A DNA stretch of 61,851 nt from the IMG/VR virus record IMGVR_UViG_3300033182_001489, positions 1-61,851 of that record. The stretch is one strand, 5' to 3'. The notes below the pieces were generated by a model. That model saw only the letters and a list, made by a program, of their open reading frames with translations, was not told where the DNA came from and did no database searches. Each line of letters begins with the position of its first letter. The stretch's first letter is position 1. Shown here in pieces: positions 36,201 through 39,523 of the stretch. The translations under genes and the position numbers were made by a program. This DNA comes from a virus.

Positions 36201-36706
36201 ACAGCATCAAGTCCTGATAATCTAGTTAGAATCATTGCATCCTCAATTCTTCTTAATGTTTCTTCTGCAGACAAACCTTGTCTAGCAAATTCTGTAGCGG
36301 CTGCAGAAATATCCTTGAAAGAAGTTGCTGTATTCTGTGCTACGTCAAACAGGCTTGATCCAAAATCTTGCAGTTGAGAAGTCGTCATCCCCATAATTAC
36401 GTTAATATCTTTTAAAGCCTTTTCAACTTCTATAGCCGATTGAGCCATATGCTTTAGTGCGTCTGAAACGCCATTAATAACACCTACAGCTGCGCCAAAT
36501 GCAAATACACGAGCAACAGCAGCGTCCATAGATTTTTCAAACTCACCCATTTGCCCAGTAATTCTACCCAACGGCTGAGCAAGACCTTTTTCATTTAACG
36601 AAATAGATATTGGTTTAATTTTCTTTTCGCCTGCGCGAGCTTGATTAGCGATATCCTGATCAAGACCGACTGCTTTAACTCTGACTTTGATATTATCTTG
36701 AGGCAT
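12206..36706 (-). CDS. Giant tape measure protein, 8,166 residues, with embedded enzyme-like modules
   Basis: Sets tail length and is ejected with the DNA. Residues ~90-330 match the TP901-type tape measure core (SLTAAINGFSDAAL, a QQQTARGGAVIGNSFKSIF stretch). Hydrophobic segments follow at ~400-455. From residue 559 a G[FY][IV]PN[FY]-like motif recurs at 559, 653, 868, 1055, 1204, 1303, 1419, 1544, 1765, 2072, 2161, 2998, 3172 and, diverged, 7439. Between copies: a PD-(D/E)XK-like module (E774, D795, D819-A-K821), a possible GNAT-like stretch (~880-960), an ADP-ribosyltransferase-like module (R1556, STS 1621-1623, E1755-H-E1757), and a second PD-(D/E)XK-like module (E1915, D1935, D1958-F-K1960). 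A charged coiled coil lies at ~3500-3600 and a Gly-zipper membrane segment at ~5100-5200. EF-hand loops are at 6254-6265, 6318-6329 and 7301-7312. The tape measure call is firm; the module functions are motif-level inferences. Confidence 0.93.
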   Translation of the reverse strand: MPQDNIKVRVKAVGLDQDIANQARAGEKKIKPISISLNEKGLAQPLGRITGQMGEFEKSMDAAVARVFAFGAAVGVINGVSDALKHMAQSAIEVEKALKDINVIMGMTTSQLQDFGSSLFDVAQNTATSFKDISAAATEFARQGLSAEETLRRIEDAMILTRLSGLDAVDSVASLTAAINGFSDAALTSTDIVNRLANVDAAFAVSSKDLADGLARAGATAQGAKVSFNELLAAVTSVQQQTARGGAVIGNSFKSIFTRLQRSSVREALEGVGVATTDVSGAFRSSMAVLQDYAAVYDKLSDAQRASTDEMIAGVFQVNNLKALIKDLNNEYSIYGQALSTANNTTDEAIRRNEELNKTMSALLVQTGLSIKEMASSIGELTLGPGIEKILGVLKGFTDGINNLLGESEGFNIGKTLLKGIGSFISGPGMILIGGAFIKLFAFIAKQGVGALKSIFAINSETKRQEGLQAAILQILMSEEGVRKKILSGSMSQTQKEKEILAVMKRQTTERIAQDALLKKIAASSALANIAVSPMGAFVPAGRGARSAKGKADLGLAKGYIPAFNKEEKSIKRGVGGARKSAEPVLIENFQSSKTKKQNVVANTDELMVKNFMGTGASAILNRDMVSRFGAPIGAERVGSAAQTGIEGVAGMGYLPNYAKGSINLRAGGAGVLLPQKGSSSSSEKFDVPARYVFPSGIPKGMKGKKISLSGVAVGKIEGKSGSFDEIVDQETRVALKNIGQRVLGGKKKISPAGPLSDYLDKSAAPQVSGRLFEATLNYIQGAVQKQKGGTDRWDFPSISQRLAGDVFGLEGSVGKKFDAKNSTNNKNIGSFASKLIKDRGGQKFIDKKLSDQKTKATPGRKRGFADGFIPNFKIRDVNNGIMNGLKTRRLEDSEGFSSMTYAKTGPNTRNIEWMQSFSKGDAFKIFSAARQSKFMKQGGEYTSDTIKQQRAFMQGSQTNFQDLVYAYPQLKYRMQEDMITSGRLINESSMQQYKFKDLSDLRNHVNQMDRKEFRQILGSNELGNRFLITDLTTRVTSAKSDGKIFNMIDKMAAGMIPNYGKFQRGLNAKRDFRYKPEGGKDWYTKFSGKSSEMQAFIKWIEANKKLPPYQLNKLRDVVNKDAGSYKKSYWDDYDKIKSGNASKSTIRGFYGTGITSPRPMPGDERMSINITDAESKLFIKQDKMNDLVNEWKRSQGAMGFSEGFIPNFVNVRAIQELAKRGGTRGERAAAQNILKKQKSKIKTIKSKTIYDKMFLESYIKNPIEYKSDLDLLIKKGYNAEELKSLRKLHKQSPQSVKILYGGYVPNYNFLNERMAEASNASSLYNEPVGYEDTSVKNLEIKGQKRKVVVNNKEKFFETGKDVQRAFNLPSAPDGGMVLPPRDTTVGKERAREFASMINSFASGTTPMAEPSPPQMAYGALPNFAIFRKYSPNTLRKSKIKNYSNEEFAEISRALSEFNLMSMGARGGVINTRLKSASRADGLFRATTKQQKEDFRQFFNSREFRSLSKYVQEKLKADFPDLSKGYGYDINPFEVRQLENISEGIVPNYANLTLYRGQKNPTIDRPNIGRNMPSFKGAKTPQDVINIIQNFVKSHVSGPLSGRRDIGELDNVAPSGATSFSTSQTIAKEFAGGGLNKPAKDNILSTQVPEKNVFNKKKILKLLNRGANPKKGIYPEVEKFKKAMASGQIQKWAEQVGGLFLNVSGRRNDPALMQFNRIKYGRKEYDFYDKSMQSIVPQSDIGWNQNKTQQISSREHEVMQIFNDGFIPNFAGAGGKAGRQKDKPYQKDKDNIIDLTPFTTFAYSLLFPQRNSGSKTDATVRGSGPYAKKYQSQFKVGWNTKGINPGLPGTVDDIAKIADSVERDVKTVVFGHAENFIKAFGESEIRMSSPSVINRQVEKSFNKGSITAMAGNAFEAAANTAFGNVPVNAGGGDFDVRGPSEQLRKFFAWPPAHGFVGDFKANAESGDIKISMADKILKELDYQGMLSGQVAKDKDDFNRYDKDLAKKNKDATLQRFAGAAAANSIRGKITKKAGKDQEKNISTQEHQSIPVYPGVRSGAQEKQYFDENMYGGFVPNYEINKKAASKKTTDALGKAIQREHQAGIPFSKIRVAQSNRLINEHNPAGLGVINTYDEPAGIDQGINRAVAQGKNPEFHGLMANGYVPNFVGGAIGRGISKVFGRGGSKAGKGIDVPSSGGGMFQNSIMFAPMLLGGFEGSTGEASGYLADGLQDATQIAAITSMITNKKRWIALAAAVGATNGTLDHYSKSLQAHGKILEENINYNQKVIDSASGVIQAQTRLNNALENGNVSAVQKSIELLQKQIEDFPQGSSAAQELRDDLVAANGDIEKMSDSLERFSERAQKLNSLDKVQLDLTKLEEDRGSVGSIPFGPSRIPNPFGEDFKGEMGEEGKRKAKIAGNDTVRSLDLAEDQVDNLVNTITNEIDYLKDSPRDIKDTLRKYAATLDEESRKGFQSIIENVPDDVVVDYTQGILEQARLRKQSLEAAEAVGETTKSLGNLKSAIVNLARATSRSVAELNKNIDRAFNIAEKQLESELSILKGLNVITAAEADNEKMNFDIARINSQTAAATEFEVTEFVREFAKSMNIDEVEGKDGSVFSGAMGEILSNMYNSGSKFDDSDPRFFADQIIDSIANNAPENRTKEEQELLDSVVQLNQKSSNQIELLKMQNKIAQRQETMASRIALRNSQLNMDREGKIFQDFGFASKFEPRTSLDKDIQARTTTDMLNILQPLFGEDQISRQMRQEAGTAQAIGNVQRILMGMGVKMEDKDGVDKSFLASVQNGQGGPNLQDLIAVMQNALVQEDYSKGQKDMMAYMIKGLQRQEAEMLKTSMDPELLQRDTIESTAKELGIDLEDLGINLDTLGFDSLNAIADELSKEPVELKHLISIDQNISDMKISLSKFESLPAILDQLSALKGKDEVKKEERKKSEAKTKDNKEKAQSIVTKGLTVSASGSTNVNAGSVAINTNGSRAGSTAAGGFVPNFASEDRLRNQLLNPSTQISTIQSARQSVGGILQATAGDGYLQSRGFSQYEGKTFTGGAALRVAGFYPGATSAIFREVKALEGKGIANPLNEIQLTIPKQNDSFNGVKYQGAVVTNKLDEGAVSPQSYISKIRSIHGVTPKDKAFGTKGIETIAKKSSLNFGMDSVGRAAAFVPNFAKGDSAVSSFRKIVDDLTFAMDEIEKNPLKEGSGGQTNRRVEKINSYKQQIIDRLNEVGTKKGDKLRAFLSRDDTAALEMNKILTDRFRIYGLHFSDVVGDGGERIMEDVAPRLLDTGAAARAQLQGGLGSRVQFGFDALLPAEMTEEGLVATEKIRTLDYNQGNKGLMHLDTFGPKEIMTEKDLQLEAQAKAKAESDAAFDAKQKKKGRGFKIKMPKFKISDMLNLRGLENWVPSWASVSGAKELIGNMGERAREYGTGIRERINVARMFDSDDVAEQQKAVDAFSNDEFLSSAKDDSVPAKSLFERTTEKARDFIERQRRKQQAAAYLRNKRRETEQAELERLQAERDREIAEARERAQKAKEEQKSQKAKEKAEKQFRKEKEAAEKKYKAEQEKIQKQIEAERVRKIQQEEIDRGLNRTRSIIDGTERIVYNDPVYREMGLMDTIKARAANFAGFTDTEAQVQMEMNRQYNARALADVAQGKGLQADEHPLQKMAKLAKQQAQVSQPKSVEPVDFEEPAKVNIGVTPASALDRIGSARAETVPKTLGQKISGYLDSLKQKGQKAFMKPSPKKLGAYEVIDAATGKPILEVDEFGNKTEIKQPNEMVLYDARGNKIDADNIIETYAREVGPLSLEDSKNASAANELTVTKQIKSQAELKEIFRAFKDGEIDKSEADRRLYGVMKEDPDLAKRLDIKTSDEVLALENSDVKSPDISSRISRSGEGLQKLDQLIENPEFKSSALEGMTLDEQIRWKETQAMISKYDSKKSYPLPPKELLIDSIKSPGLLQDEGEDLASRLLLQHMREDSPEFLKKNLGLEDLSDPKLLQQRLKEQLAMYENIMTNPNSSKYESERAKVLFDNLKANYQYYQDLNDTDKFYKFKMTNQKLLGTHFKDLAKSLVTAGGMEGLSSLDVVNQVMKDPDQWKTLVAHDNSLKSIIDSFKYYNEDQLEAWKQMLQVNLEREMLQKSFSGKLAGQTLSPDLISKLVDVEKHVGMNIVGPYLDSLADNGKSFKIGDFIKYLNPIYPDGSPVKKKFGLEQLLSEIQEGKIFSGFAIKNSLIPMEKPDAAKKILNLLGSGHNAADVAKRIGQITAADELYTQAQQLALEKGNVLPDANDINAVLFKDGSLDLSNIQAPDETIEKIRNIMDQVQQSGSSGDLKTSGNVLADALDPTSALENVDNIDAQTRAMDLLMESMGIKRGAYNDLFKHLLAKGLSGTLTDEELTQMANMLDVHNNTPGGIIDPDTAKAGNVVVKKGFTDRRLKGTERLGSDLANTSRPPAPDPVEDANAVGDALREAQGTVTEVAEGEATGDGQSAVKQATDIKEETDPVFKQAVEDTPDYPPGIDGPEEDSPAKQSRSLTERLRALSDWVVDTGLFKGTTKAMKSGFGLLSMKDGVVNLSDKLVSRLKRRNKEQMENAKLQDVNNAKSAVANLVPTRNESLADSYRRNPKSAFEKDLEQSLAGKEKLGDEYKFTKKGGMPKVGLKDYFAFEGPGTQITRKNKASIAAVDDPLAPLNKGEKLMWAKRIDAKDTRPYQRMMNNLNWGDRSIQKGDSSVSFSDATEEERIAGLAEEIKLNVNKPTFYDPDNYAEDVDGKLVQTQPKSNVSAVLDGTYVEPEDIKPKSNLTPILDKHQDDILHTRSRKTLPEPEKPFIEAPGKQITDVDKYLDDFRTSQIAANPNASVDQIDDMVDQKRQRILSTEKVSSKITTEEARTRAKALIDNATLSRTKRAQQVLDDAVNLKMGPQKLGSAARTGIGMGTTVGLNVGAAYFAQTEKGMKVADYAASLAGRSKFAIQKKDNPRMFLSESGAAFNPLEVSADTLKFNNPNALGGQSTTFKKDEFDSQTGEMKNQDVLSIREPKIFDTQEEALQWMNSNGIDSNEYNVFNAAQDPVGRELLRMYGKGFSQEKGFLGATGAEWTGLGTGVAAEGLLAAAIAKTGGATIGASLASGATAGAIAAAPAVGIIAGEYFRDTHSGGEGHLLGLGSYAAGGAIAGALIGGPVGALVGAGIGATAYGARTVLGDYVDFDSSGNVSWAKSPEELKEQQKQILELIKTRADELRDIMDLSYMAQKQKESRIGADLISGEPLQKGFSYDTIDEKGNKKRINVAGKDLFDASIEEENKRRMEEQMKHILGLLDIAEDMDAKILENKKLRQLGEVNDNWFSDDDPVFKQNYTFDEANRMISDVVSLYDASGNTHFDMATLRKMSKEGYTQKQIMDTFSDPNFEISRIDPKTGQPKTIKPNTKDIKDLRAKKAKDYLKGLENVNLVNKRRGHTASSTDFVATTGHSVDDVVRLGQLKPDQIEYESKVASLIKDRRGKLFSKEHKILQSKKEWKDAASRGTLDYGKVGYPLEMAKILGIPLKADGKPRRQAAIEADVDKAYEDYFASGKLPVKRPLFDGDFVSDARDTMKMIRYTDGVNSLMWGKQKDGWTVEHDPDTKGVNMFHPEFGAVSLPGLGNYDSEASLEKLIEKYEADIMRSGYEDNKNMDPTLQGFSDTDRYRSGYDQKTSRSELGKSKYKNYDEISKHIPEDRRRMLGALSVLMQRKESIDNQELSRESVEKIRTQDKKSKKFERDAKRYGDFSKFIAERNTKVKSANQEISSAGFDLNKAISDFSLNKIVQGVNKEHLGHDFLNNKKLGSLNMSEAEINAYVDRMYDFVQQQDVGPLMKEFDNTQAEIGVIDKKISQGVTPEERKNLNLKKQSLQQKLEKISVKRADIKKGLSAPARIKKALAVRAKAESEYKAKVDGLYSSMSNDLSSGQKSVFNDVGRRFGSDTIEGKEIAIQRVFENELLEESRKQQMPDLYPGETPDRNKLNLQRGIMFEDDQWSPELKDKHQKWLDLKSKYLTIPNVPKEMLLPEQHSEILKAKEDFMKQYSFELKNRSSVKAGTEEKWEDFSKSRFTKEQKEQGAETSVAEKIAKARDQWKDVAGMPEMLQYTAQMELAGTDVGANLAMGSIPVNEIDKAHGRLTNLLSRSGKTMEWWRDQPLKSRNAKLNQIQRQSSRKEMLDKFARENLSAEGARVEGTSEIFKTYQDYKIGPITVPGRSAEDHAMDFLKKNLRDKFNFYDINEDNRLSAREIGDMGADFSLDNHLGKLLGSDKEGYSIARRKKVGADAGTFVPEMFSQLLQTQDLNDDGFLDRSEIFKGVGSKDFREREDFYAPKIQENVNKMLKENMVHRVSPYTASLESGMLDYFSGGGLGAISSWSNVLNIPASKIKGLEPGKQKEISEAQSVAAALIQSVPYHQTVIKRGSALEERTKAQYKDLFETREMFRLSGEDELTGRELEAKRDMLKQKEGGVDSAEYKSTMKHLNALYAKQEKFKQIDGMIKDSIRTGLFNEGGPFSLTDFLQMHLSSPEAQYSGLSDPSWAPDNIGTRWQTYDKDYFNGIRTAATSLDSLEAAKIDTAMFGGEEAEVGSQDLNFELDEARLQQQHAERNKFIKENMNERSRQAFERELRGDGPHGDFNLLDGESSPEKPTLTNIYDPLKFIQKYTQDYNLKKGQLWRDVDEKKKVYDDLRLNAGIGNNPQTGVEARSVAFNQYKQAVLAELKHRKILNPNATTAEVVNRKNYHELSNSDWSLGSTYKDFFENYNESDIKVQMPAGDIPVKNAQEAGEQLFKNRGDEIIPVLKKRGLMTQDGKFVSKVGENVITPQKIYELIATTTPGSKYVYKNDSKFQRMKQIWASKYGGEFTPGAMNLFKNEGSLLTLTSSTPAGDLNKSTFSGDLSNSFVVQRTASKEGEEPEVLGQFDTLSPIDKLMHAIAESAQVGFKGSASTTDFRSIYKGMSLHEREMFKSKYADDIENKVPPGIIKQLNTFISEIDKEELYGAAQGRVPNYIKLKMKHNKRLTPQEKSVLAQAKRDEYEARKIVQAKRRASGISRGAAALIDRADYNECLARFIDASPGAGAHRSLIGFDKRMKDLDNLNLEYGPRKFEGRMIKNEGDKNKLREGFARARATYFNQFKAAVQRDHNSKNRIIFDHVDPRGFRENPDLCNIKTNMIGRPTIETLSAEEKAAAARLGITLQDNVMKVDEQGNPILSQEQLTNERRLEGTGPFDITRKTQIMEGAGAGGAIMTETTLNEIQTAANQAFSQFNQNREKIEKEQKQQDIDKYDTDGDGKLSDDELRIKKLKEFLEKNKRSASASGFKPTQKSAGMSAKSGAKGIMNEMFAAHRAGYKSPLRPNEVSMAKLRTSTGRVEKRTVNSREKIFSRGGMDFVAPPRDSGATARKYASSVKSEFGFDPYDDSTAAEGFIPRAANAASTALQTNLITGPLIMALQKVFNQQKSSSQQSQSSSAFEDIQYRYDPKKDVMQPSNDRALNKMVRNFVDTKASRTEDSERVNFDDITKPFIDSFQVWKEISKNVKQSFNEGQKQFVDGFKQIFDLQQEANSPEEGFENLLKKVDLKQANPMSPAVDILKQLLDCCRKGSAEEKRLQQADQRSSSPEVKRDIVEQSKSSMTPGQKLVQDVANARFERQKEMGGIDLNSFARTNLARSVTDLDVQKIDDQGDPDIIAAKKRFLEDDNFRQANKQIDWDAWAKDKFEHFQDRGIQVNRGNVDELLGKAPEGTFMDQAIQKQLQNFEFDPAKIPSADPLKQEAEVIKDGITAINQPDATAPREEALALRGNCCDAIEDFLRSQTQTPDLSSQQQFVPPEGHTIPDSIPDMDQLRYKVDEDDLEPQVRRFNNSFESPPVDFLTRKPEQKLYRYESDTFRNQSAAMDSLNPSSTSMGVDTTFLDAIPSALAPLMEGFTSFIGKIGDLSDILQTPIGPMMMEQGLNEQGALFNNTENVFETNNDNSSAEIQTQEVNQPRLQIPEGLEEMLTLKAPEEMPAVEFNVDNFNTAISRLETSMASLSEIRLSPPTSEELRLAMPDDFSLQLQAPEDMPTVNIDVEKLDAAVKALNEAVQNATSVTHKFDLNLDTSGIVQVVADNEQLRKGVETPLADFKKAMESSLETTLGYRISAAMNDVINLLTGGAR

Positions 36707-36738
36707 AATTACATAATATTTACACTAAAAAGTATGCA

Positions 36739-37791
36739 TCAGTCACTAATGAAATCCATTATTCCTAATTCTCCAGAAGGTTTTTTGGACTTAGCATTTT
36801 TTTCGACAGCTTGATCAAAAATACTTTTTCCTTTTCTAGAGACTCCCATCTCTTTATAATCATCACCTTTAGCCCCAACAACCGAAAAGTTATCTGAATT
36901 TTGCGCCTTCTCCATAAGCTTTCTGGCATTATCTCCTTTTTCTGCCCACTCAAAAAGCTTGTCTGGATCTCCGTGCAGATGCTTTGGCGGCGAGGTATTT
37001 TTAATAATTGATCGTAACACTTTTGCGTAACTCAATAAATTAAGCTGATAAAAGGTAAGGTCATAAACAGGTCTTTGAAAAAAACTCGCAGGATTTTCTT
37101 CGATTAAATTAAAGTAAGATATAAAAAAGCTAGATATAGATAAATATTTAATAGTTTCCAGAGAGAGCAATTTCATTCCAGTATTATAAGATGAAATTAT
37201 TGTTGCTATATCCGTGTGATCCAAGTATTCTTCGTCCTCTTGATCAAAAAGTTTTTCAGTGCATTCTTTATCTCTATACAAGCAATAAAGCATTGTATAA
37301 GAATTAAGTTGTAAATCTGCGTATTGCTCGCAGGTTGATCCAATTAACTGCCTACGCTTATTTTCTTTCTTAATAAGTTTCGACTGTATGGAATCAATAT
37401 TTTTTTGAACCTGATCGGCTTGACTCTTAATTGCAAGTTTTGCCTTAGTTTGCTTTAAATTATCAACAAAAATTCTTTGAGACTTAACCCACTTTTCTTC
37501 TTCCTCTGTCCACAAGCCTTCGTCATACATTCTCTGAATTGCTTCTTCTTTTGTAGGTAGACCAGTGTCTACAGCTTTCTGCAAATAATTATCGTAACTT
37601 TCATCAAGATGCAATTGATCATTTAAATTAAAATGTTTTGCATACCCTTCTATAAACTTTTTTGAAGGAGAATATAAAACGCTTGACGATTTAGGCTCAA
37701 TAATTACCTTTGAGCTAGATTGAATTATATCTCTTAAAGCTTTTCTAAGTTCAGGCTCTTTGACTTTGTCAGACTTTTCGTCTTCGCTCAT
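36739..37791 (-). CDS. Probable tail assembly chaperone (second of pair)
   Basis: A 350-residue, mostly helical acidic protein lying directly upstream of the tape measure gene. An N-terminal segment carries a WTEEEEKWVKSQ helix, a Lys-rich coiled coil spans ~115-150, and a compact helical domain spans ~150-265 (PASFFQRPVYDLTFYQ). The tail end is disordered. In siphoviruses the two genes before the tape measure encode chaperones that coat it during tube assembly. Position and helical character support this; no catalytic motif was seen. It starts 14 bases after the stop of the preceding gene in the -1 frame relative to it, but no slippery heptamer was found, so separate initiation at ATG 37791 is preferred. 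Confidence 0.55.
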   Translation of the reverse strand: MSEDEKSDKVKEPELRKALRDIIQSSSKVIIEPKSSSVLYSPSKKFIEGYAKHFNLNDQLHLDESYDNYLQKAVDTGLPTKEEAIQRMYDEGLWTEEEEKWVKSQRIFVDNLKQTKAKLAIKSQADQVQKNIDSIQSKLIKKENKRRQLIGSTCEQYADLQLNSYTMLYCLYRDKECTEKLFDQEDEEYLDHTDIATIISSYNTGMKLLSLETIKYLSISSFFISYFNLIEENPASFFQRPVYDLTFYQLNLLSYAKVLRSIIKNTSPPKHLHGDPDKLFEWAEKGDNARKLMEKAQNSDNFSVVGAKGDDYKEMGVSRKGKSIFDQAVEKNAKSKKPSGELGIMDFISD

Positions 37792-37805
37792 TCTGCATAA
37801 GCAAA

Positions 37806-38678
37806 TTAAGCACCAGCATCAATTTCTTCCAAAAGCCTATCGAAATCTTCAGAGTTTGAAACTCCACTCATGTACCAAATGGTCGTAAGAGAACTAAGCT
37901 TGTCAATGCATTTTAAATAGACTTCGTCATTTTTTTCATCAAGCTCTAAATAGTCTTGATATTTATCATCATAAGTTTCTCCTCTAAATAGCGGCATAAG
38001 CTCTGCATCATCAGAGTCTCCTTCAGATGTATGAGCAAGGTGAAGCAAATACCAAGTAATTGTTTTATTTCTGGCTTTAATATCTGCAGTATGATCAAAC
38101 ATGCTTGCTTGAACTGCTTCAAAATCTGTAAGCTCTTTACGAATTACACCTAGTTCTTCTATGGCAGTTTGAAGTCTTTCGGTCTCATCGTTACTTCTTT
38201 CATCCGCAGTCTTTAAGCTGAATCGCTGAACGGCTTGCTGTTTTTCATAAAGCCTAACATATAACTGGGCATATCTTTGCTTTTCTTGTTCGGTCAAAGA
38301 TCCTCCTACATCTAGATGCTGCTTTGCAAGCATGGCTCTAGTAAGTAGCCCCATTTTTATATATTTATTTAGCCATATGCTATAAAACATATCGCCGTCT
38401 TCAAGTTGTGTTCGAGTGGGTTTTTTTAAAACTATCCTAACAGGCTTTTCTTCAACAGATTCTCTAGTTTCTTTAACTATCTGTTTTTCTTTTACTTTGC
38501 GTTTTTCGGTAACAAGGACTTTTTCCATCTTGCCCGTCTCTTTATTCTTTTTTCTTTTTTCGACTTCGACGTCTTTTTCTACTTCAACTTCCTTTTCTAC
38601 CTCAACTTCTTTTTGCGTTGTAACGTCTAGATTAATTGAAAATGAATATAACTCTTTATTTAGTGTGGTTAGTGCCAT
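37806..38678 (-). CDS. Probable tail assembly chaperone (first of pair)
   Basis: A 290-residue protein. Residues ~20-80 are extremely charged, with a VEVEKEVEVEKDVEVEK repeat and further K/E-rich strands. Then comes a helical domain (~95-290) with a conserved-looking TRTQLEDGDMFYSIWLNKYI beginning. It lies between the tail-tube genes and the second chaperone candidate, the place of the gpG-type chaperone. The charged region may be a linker or tape-measure-binding arm. Just upstream is a perfect 23-base palindrome (38687-38709) whose centre contains a TATAAT-like box. Function is inferred from gene order. Confidence 0.5.
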   Translation of the reverse strand: MALTTLNKELYSFSINLDVTTQKEVEVEKEVEVEKDVEVEKRKKNKETGKMEKVLVTEKRKVKEKQIVKETRESVEEKPVRIVLKKPTRTQLEDGDMFYSIWLNKYIKMGLLTRAMLAKQHLDVGGSLTEQEKQRYAQLYVRLYEKQQAVQRFSLKTADERSNDETERLQTAIEELGVIRKELTDFEAVQASMFDHTADIKARNKTITWYLLHLAHTSEGDSDDAELMPLFRGETYDDKYQDYLELDEKNDEVYLKCIDKLSSLTTIWYMSGVSNSEDFDRLLEEIDAGA

Positions 38679-38686
38679 GATATGTT

Positions 38687-38709
38687 TTACTGAATATTAT
38701 ATTCAGTAA
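38687..38709. promoter_or_regulatory. Perfect 23-base palindrome before chaperone gene
   Basis: TTACTGAATAT-T-ATATTCAGTAA: 11-base arms around one base. On the minus strand the centre reads GAATATAATATTC, so a TATAAT-like box lies within it, and the ATG at 38678 is close by. There is no T-run after it in the reading direction, so an operator for a dimeric regulator fits better than a terminator. Confidence 0.5.
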
Positions 38710-38730
38710 TTTTTAATTTTAAACTTTTTT

Positions 38731-39504
38731 TTAACTAAAGTCTGTAATTGTCATGGTACCCGTAAGTACTCCTCCCTCACTCACTGTAACACCTTGCGAT
38801 GTCACAAAGCCCAAAACTTTTCTACTCCACTCATTTCCGCACAATCCTCCTATAGTCAGAGTTAATGAAGCAGTCTCAGGACACTTCACTCCGCAGTCCT
38901 TAATTGTTGCAGTTAAATTATCTCCCTCCATTGTTAATTCCTCAGTTCCATCAGTTCTGTATTTAAAAACAGGACACATTGATCCAATCTCAAAAATAGC
39001 ATCATAACTTTGACTCATACTGTAAGAAGCTCTAAATGCTGGACCTCCAATACCAGTTTCGTCACCAGCGCCATGCAATAAATCTCCACCAACAATAGCC
39101 TTATCCGCAACCTCTATATTTCCTCCTCGGGGAGTAATATTTGGATTTAAAGTTGGCGGGGTAAAAAATTGAAAACTAGCAGACGAGCTAACTACTTGAT
39201 TTGGCTCTACATCAACAGACATATCTGTCAATAAACCATTCTGACCACTAGAACCTCCGATGACGATATTCTCTCCATCAACTTCTGGATTTAACATTGC
39301 AAAAAATTGTGGGTCGAGCGCCGAACCAATAAACTCAAACGAGGCATCTCCACCTGGAGGGCCCGAAGGAACAACACCCATCGCACCCTTATATCCTACA
39401 GCCCTAACGGCCTCATAACCTTTTTGAGCATTCATGCTCGCACTCGAAGCGAAGAAATCAAAGTCCCCTATTGCTACTACTACGTCTGAATAAAATACTG
39501 CCAT
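38731..39504 (-). CDS. Tail-tube-like protein 3
   Basis: A 257-residue beta-rich protein of the tail-tube type. It has a pattern in common with the two genes upstream: a Gly/Asn-rich first half, then a strand pair (RASYSMSQSYDAIFEIG) followed by PVFKYRTDG, and a Cys-containing end (CGNEWSRKVLGF). A start at ATG 39504 is preceded by T-run + GTGTATAAT + 5 bases, a candidate phage late promoter, so the gene may also have its own transcript. Possible roles are a minor tube protein, a tube-initiation ring or a tail-terminator-proximal ring. Paralogy is argued from pattern and neighbours, not alignment scores. Confidence 0.5.
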   Translation of the reverse strand: MAVFYSDVVVAIGDFDFFASSASMNAQKGYEAVRAVGYKGAMGVVPSGPPGGDASFEFIGSALDPQFFAMLNPEVDGENIVIGGSSGQNGLLTDMSVDVEPNQVVSSSASFQFFTPPTLNPNITPRGGNIEVADKAIVGGDLLHGAGDETGIGGPAFRASYSMSQSYDAIFEIGSMCPVFKYRTDGTEELTMEGDNLTATIKDCGVKCPETASLTLTIGGLCGNEWSRKVLGFVTSQGVTVSEGGVLTGTMTITDFS

Positions 39505-39509
39505 GCACT

Positions 39510-39523
39510 ATTATACACTAAAA
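39510..39523 (-). promoter_or_regulatory. Candidate late promoter (TTTTA-GTGTATAAT)
   Basis: GTGTATAAT on the minus strand at 39518-39510, preceded by TTTTA and followed by five bases (AGTGC) before ATG 39504. It is nearly identical over 14 bases to the site before 40378. Confidence 0.45.

Noticed and set aside
36739-38678. Programmed -1 frameshift joining the two chaperone genes
   Set aside because: The downstream frame is open upstream of its ATG in the -1 register, but I found no X-XXY-YYZ slippery heptamer in the last codons of the first gene, and the second gene has its own ATG.
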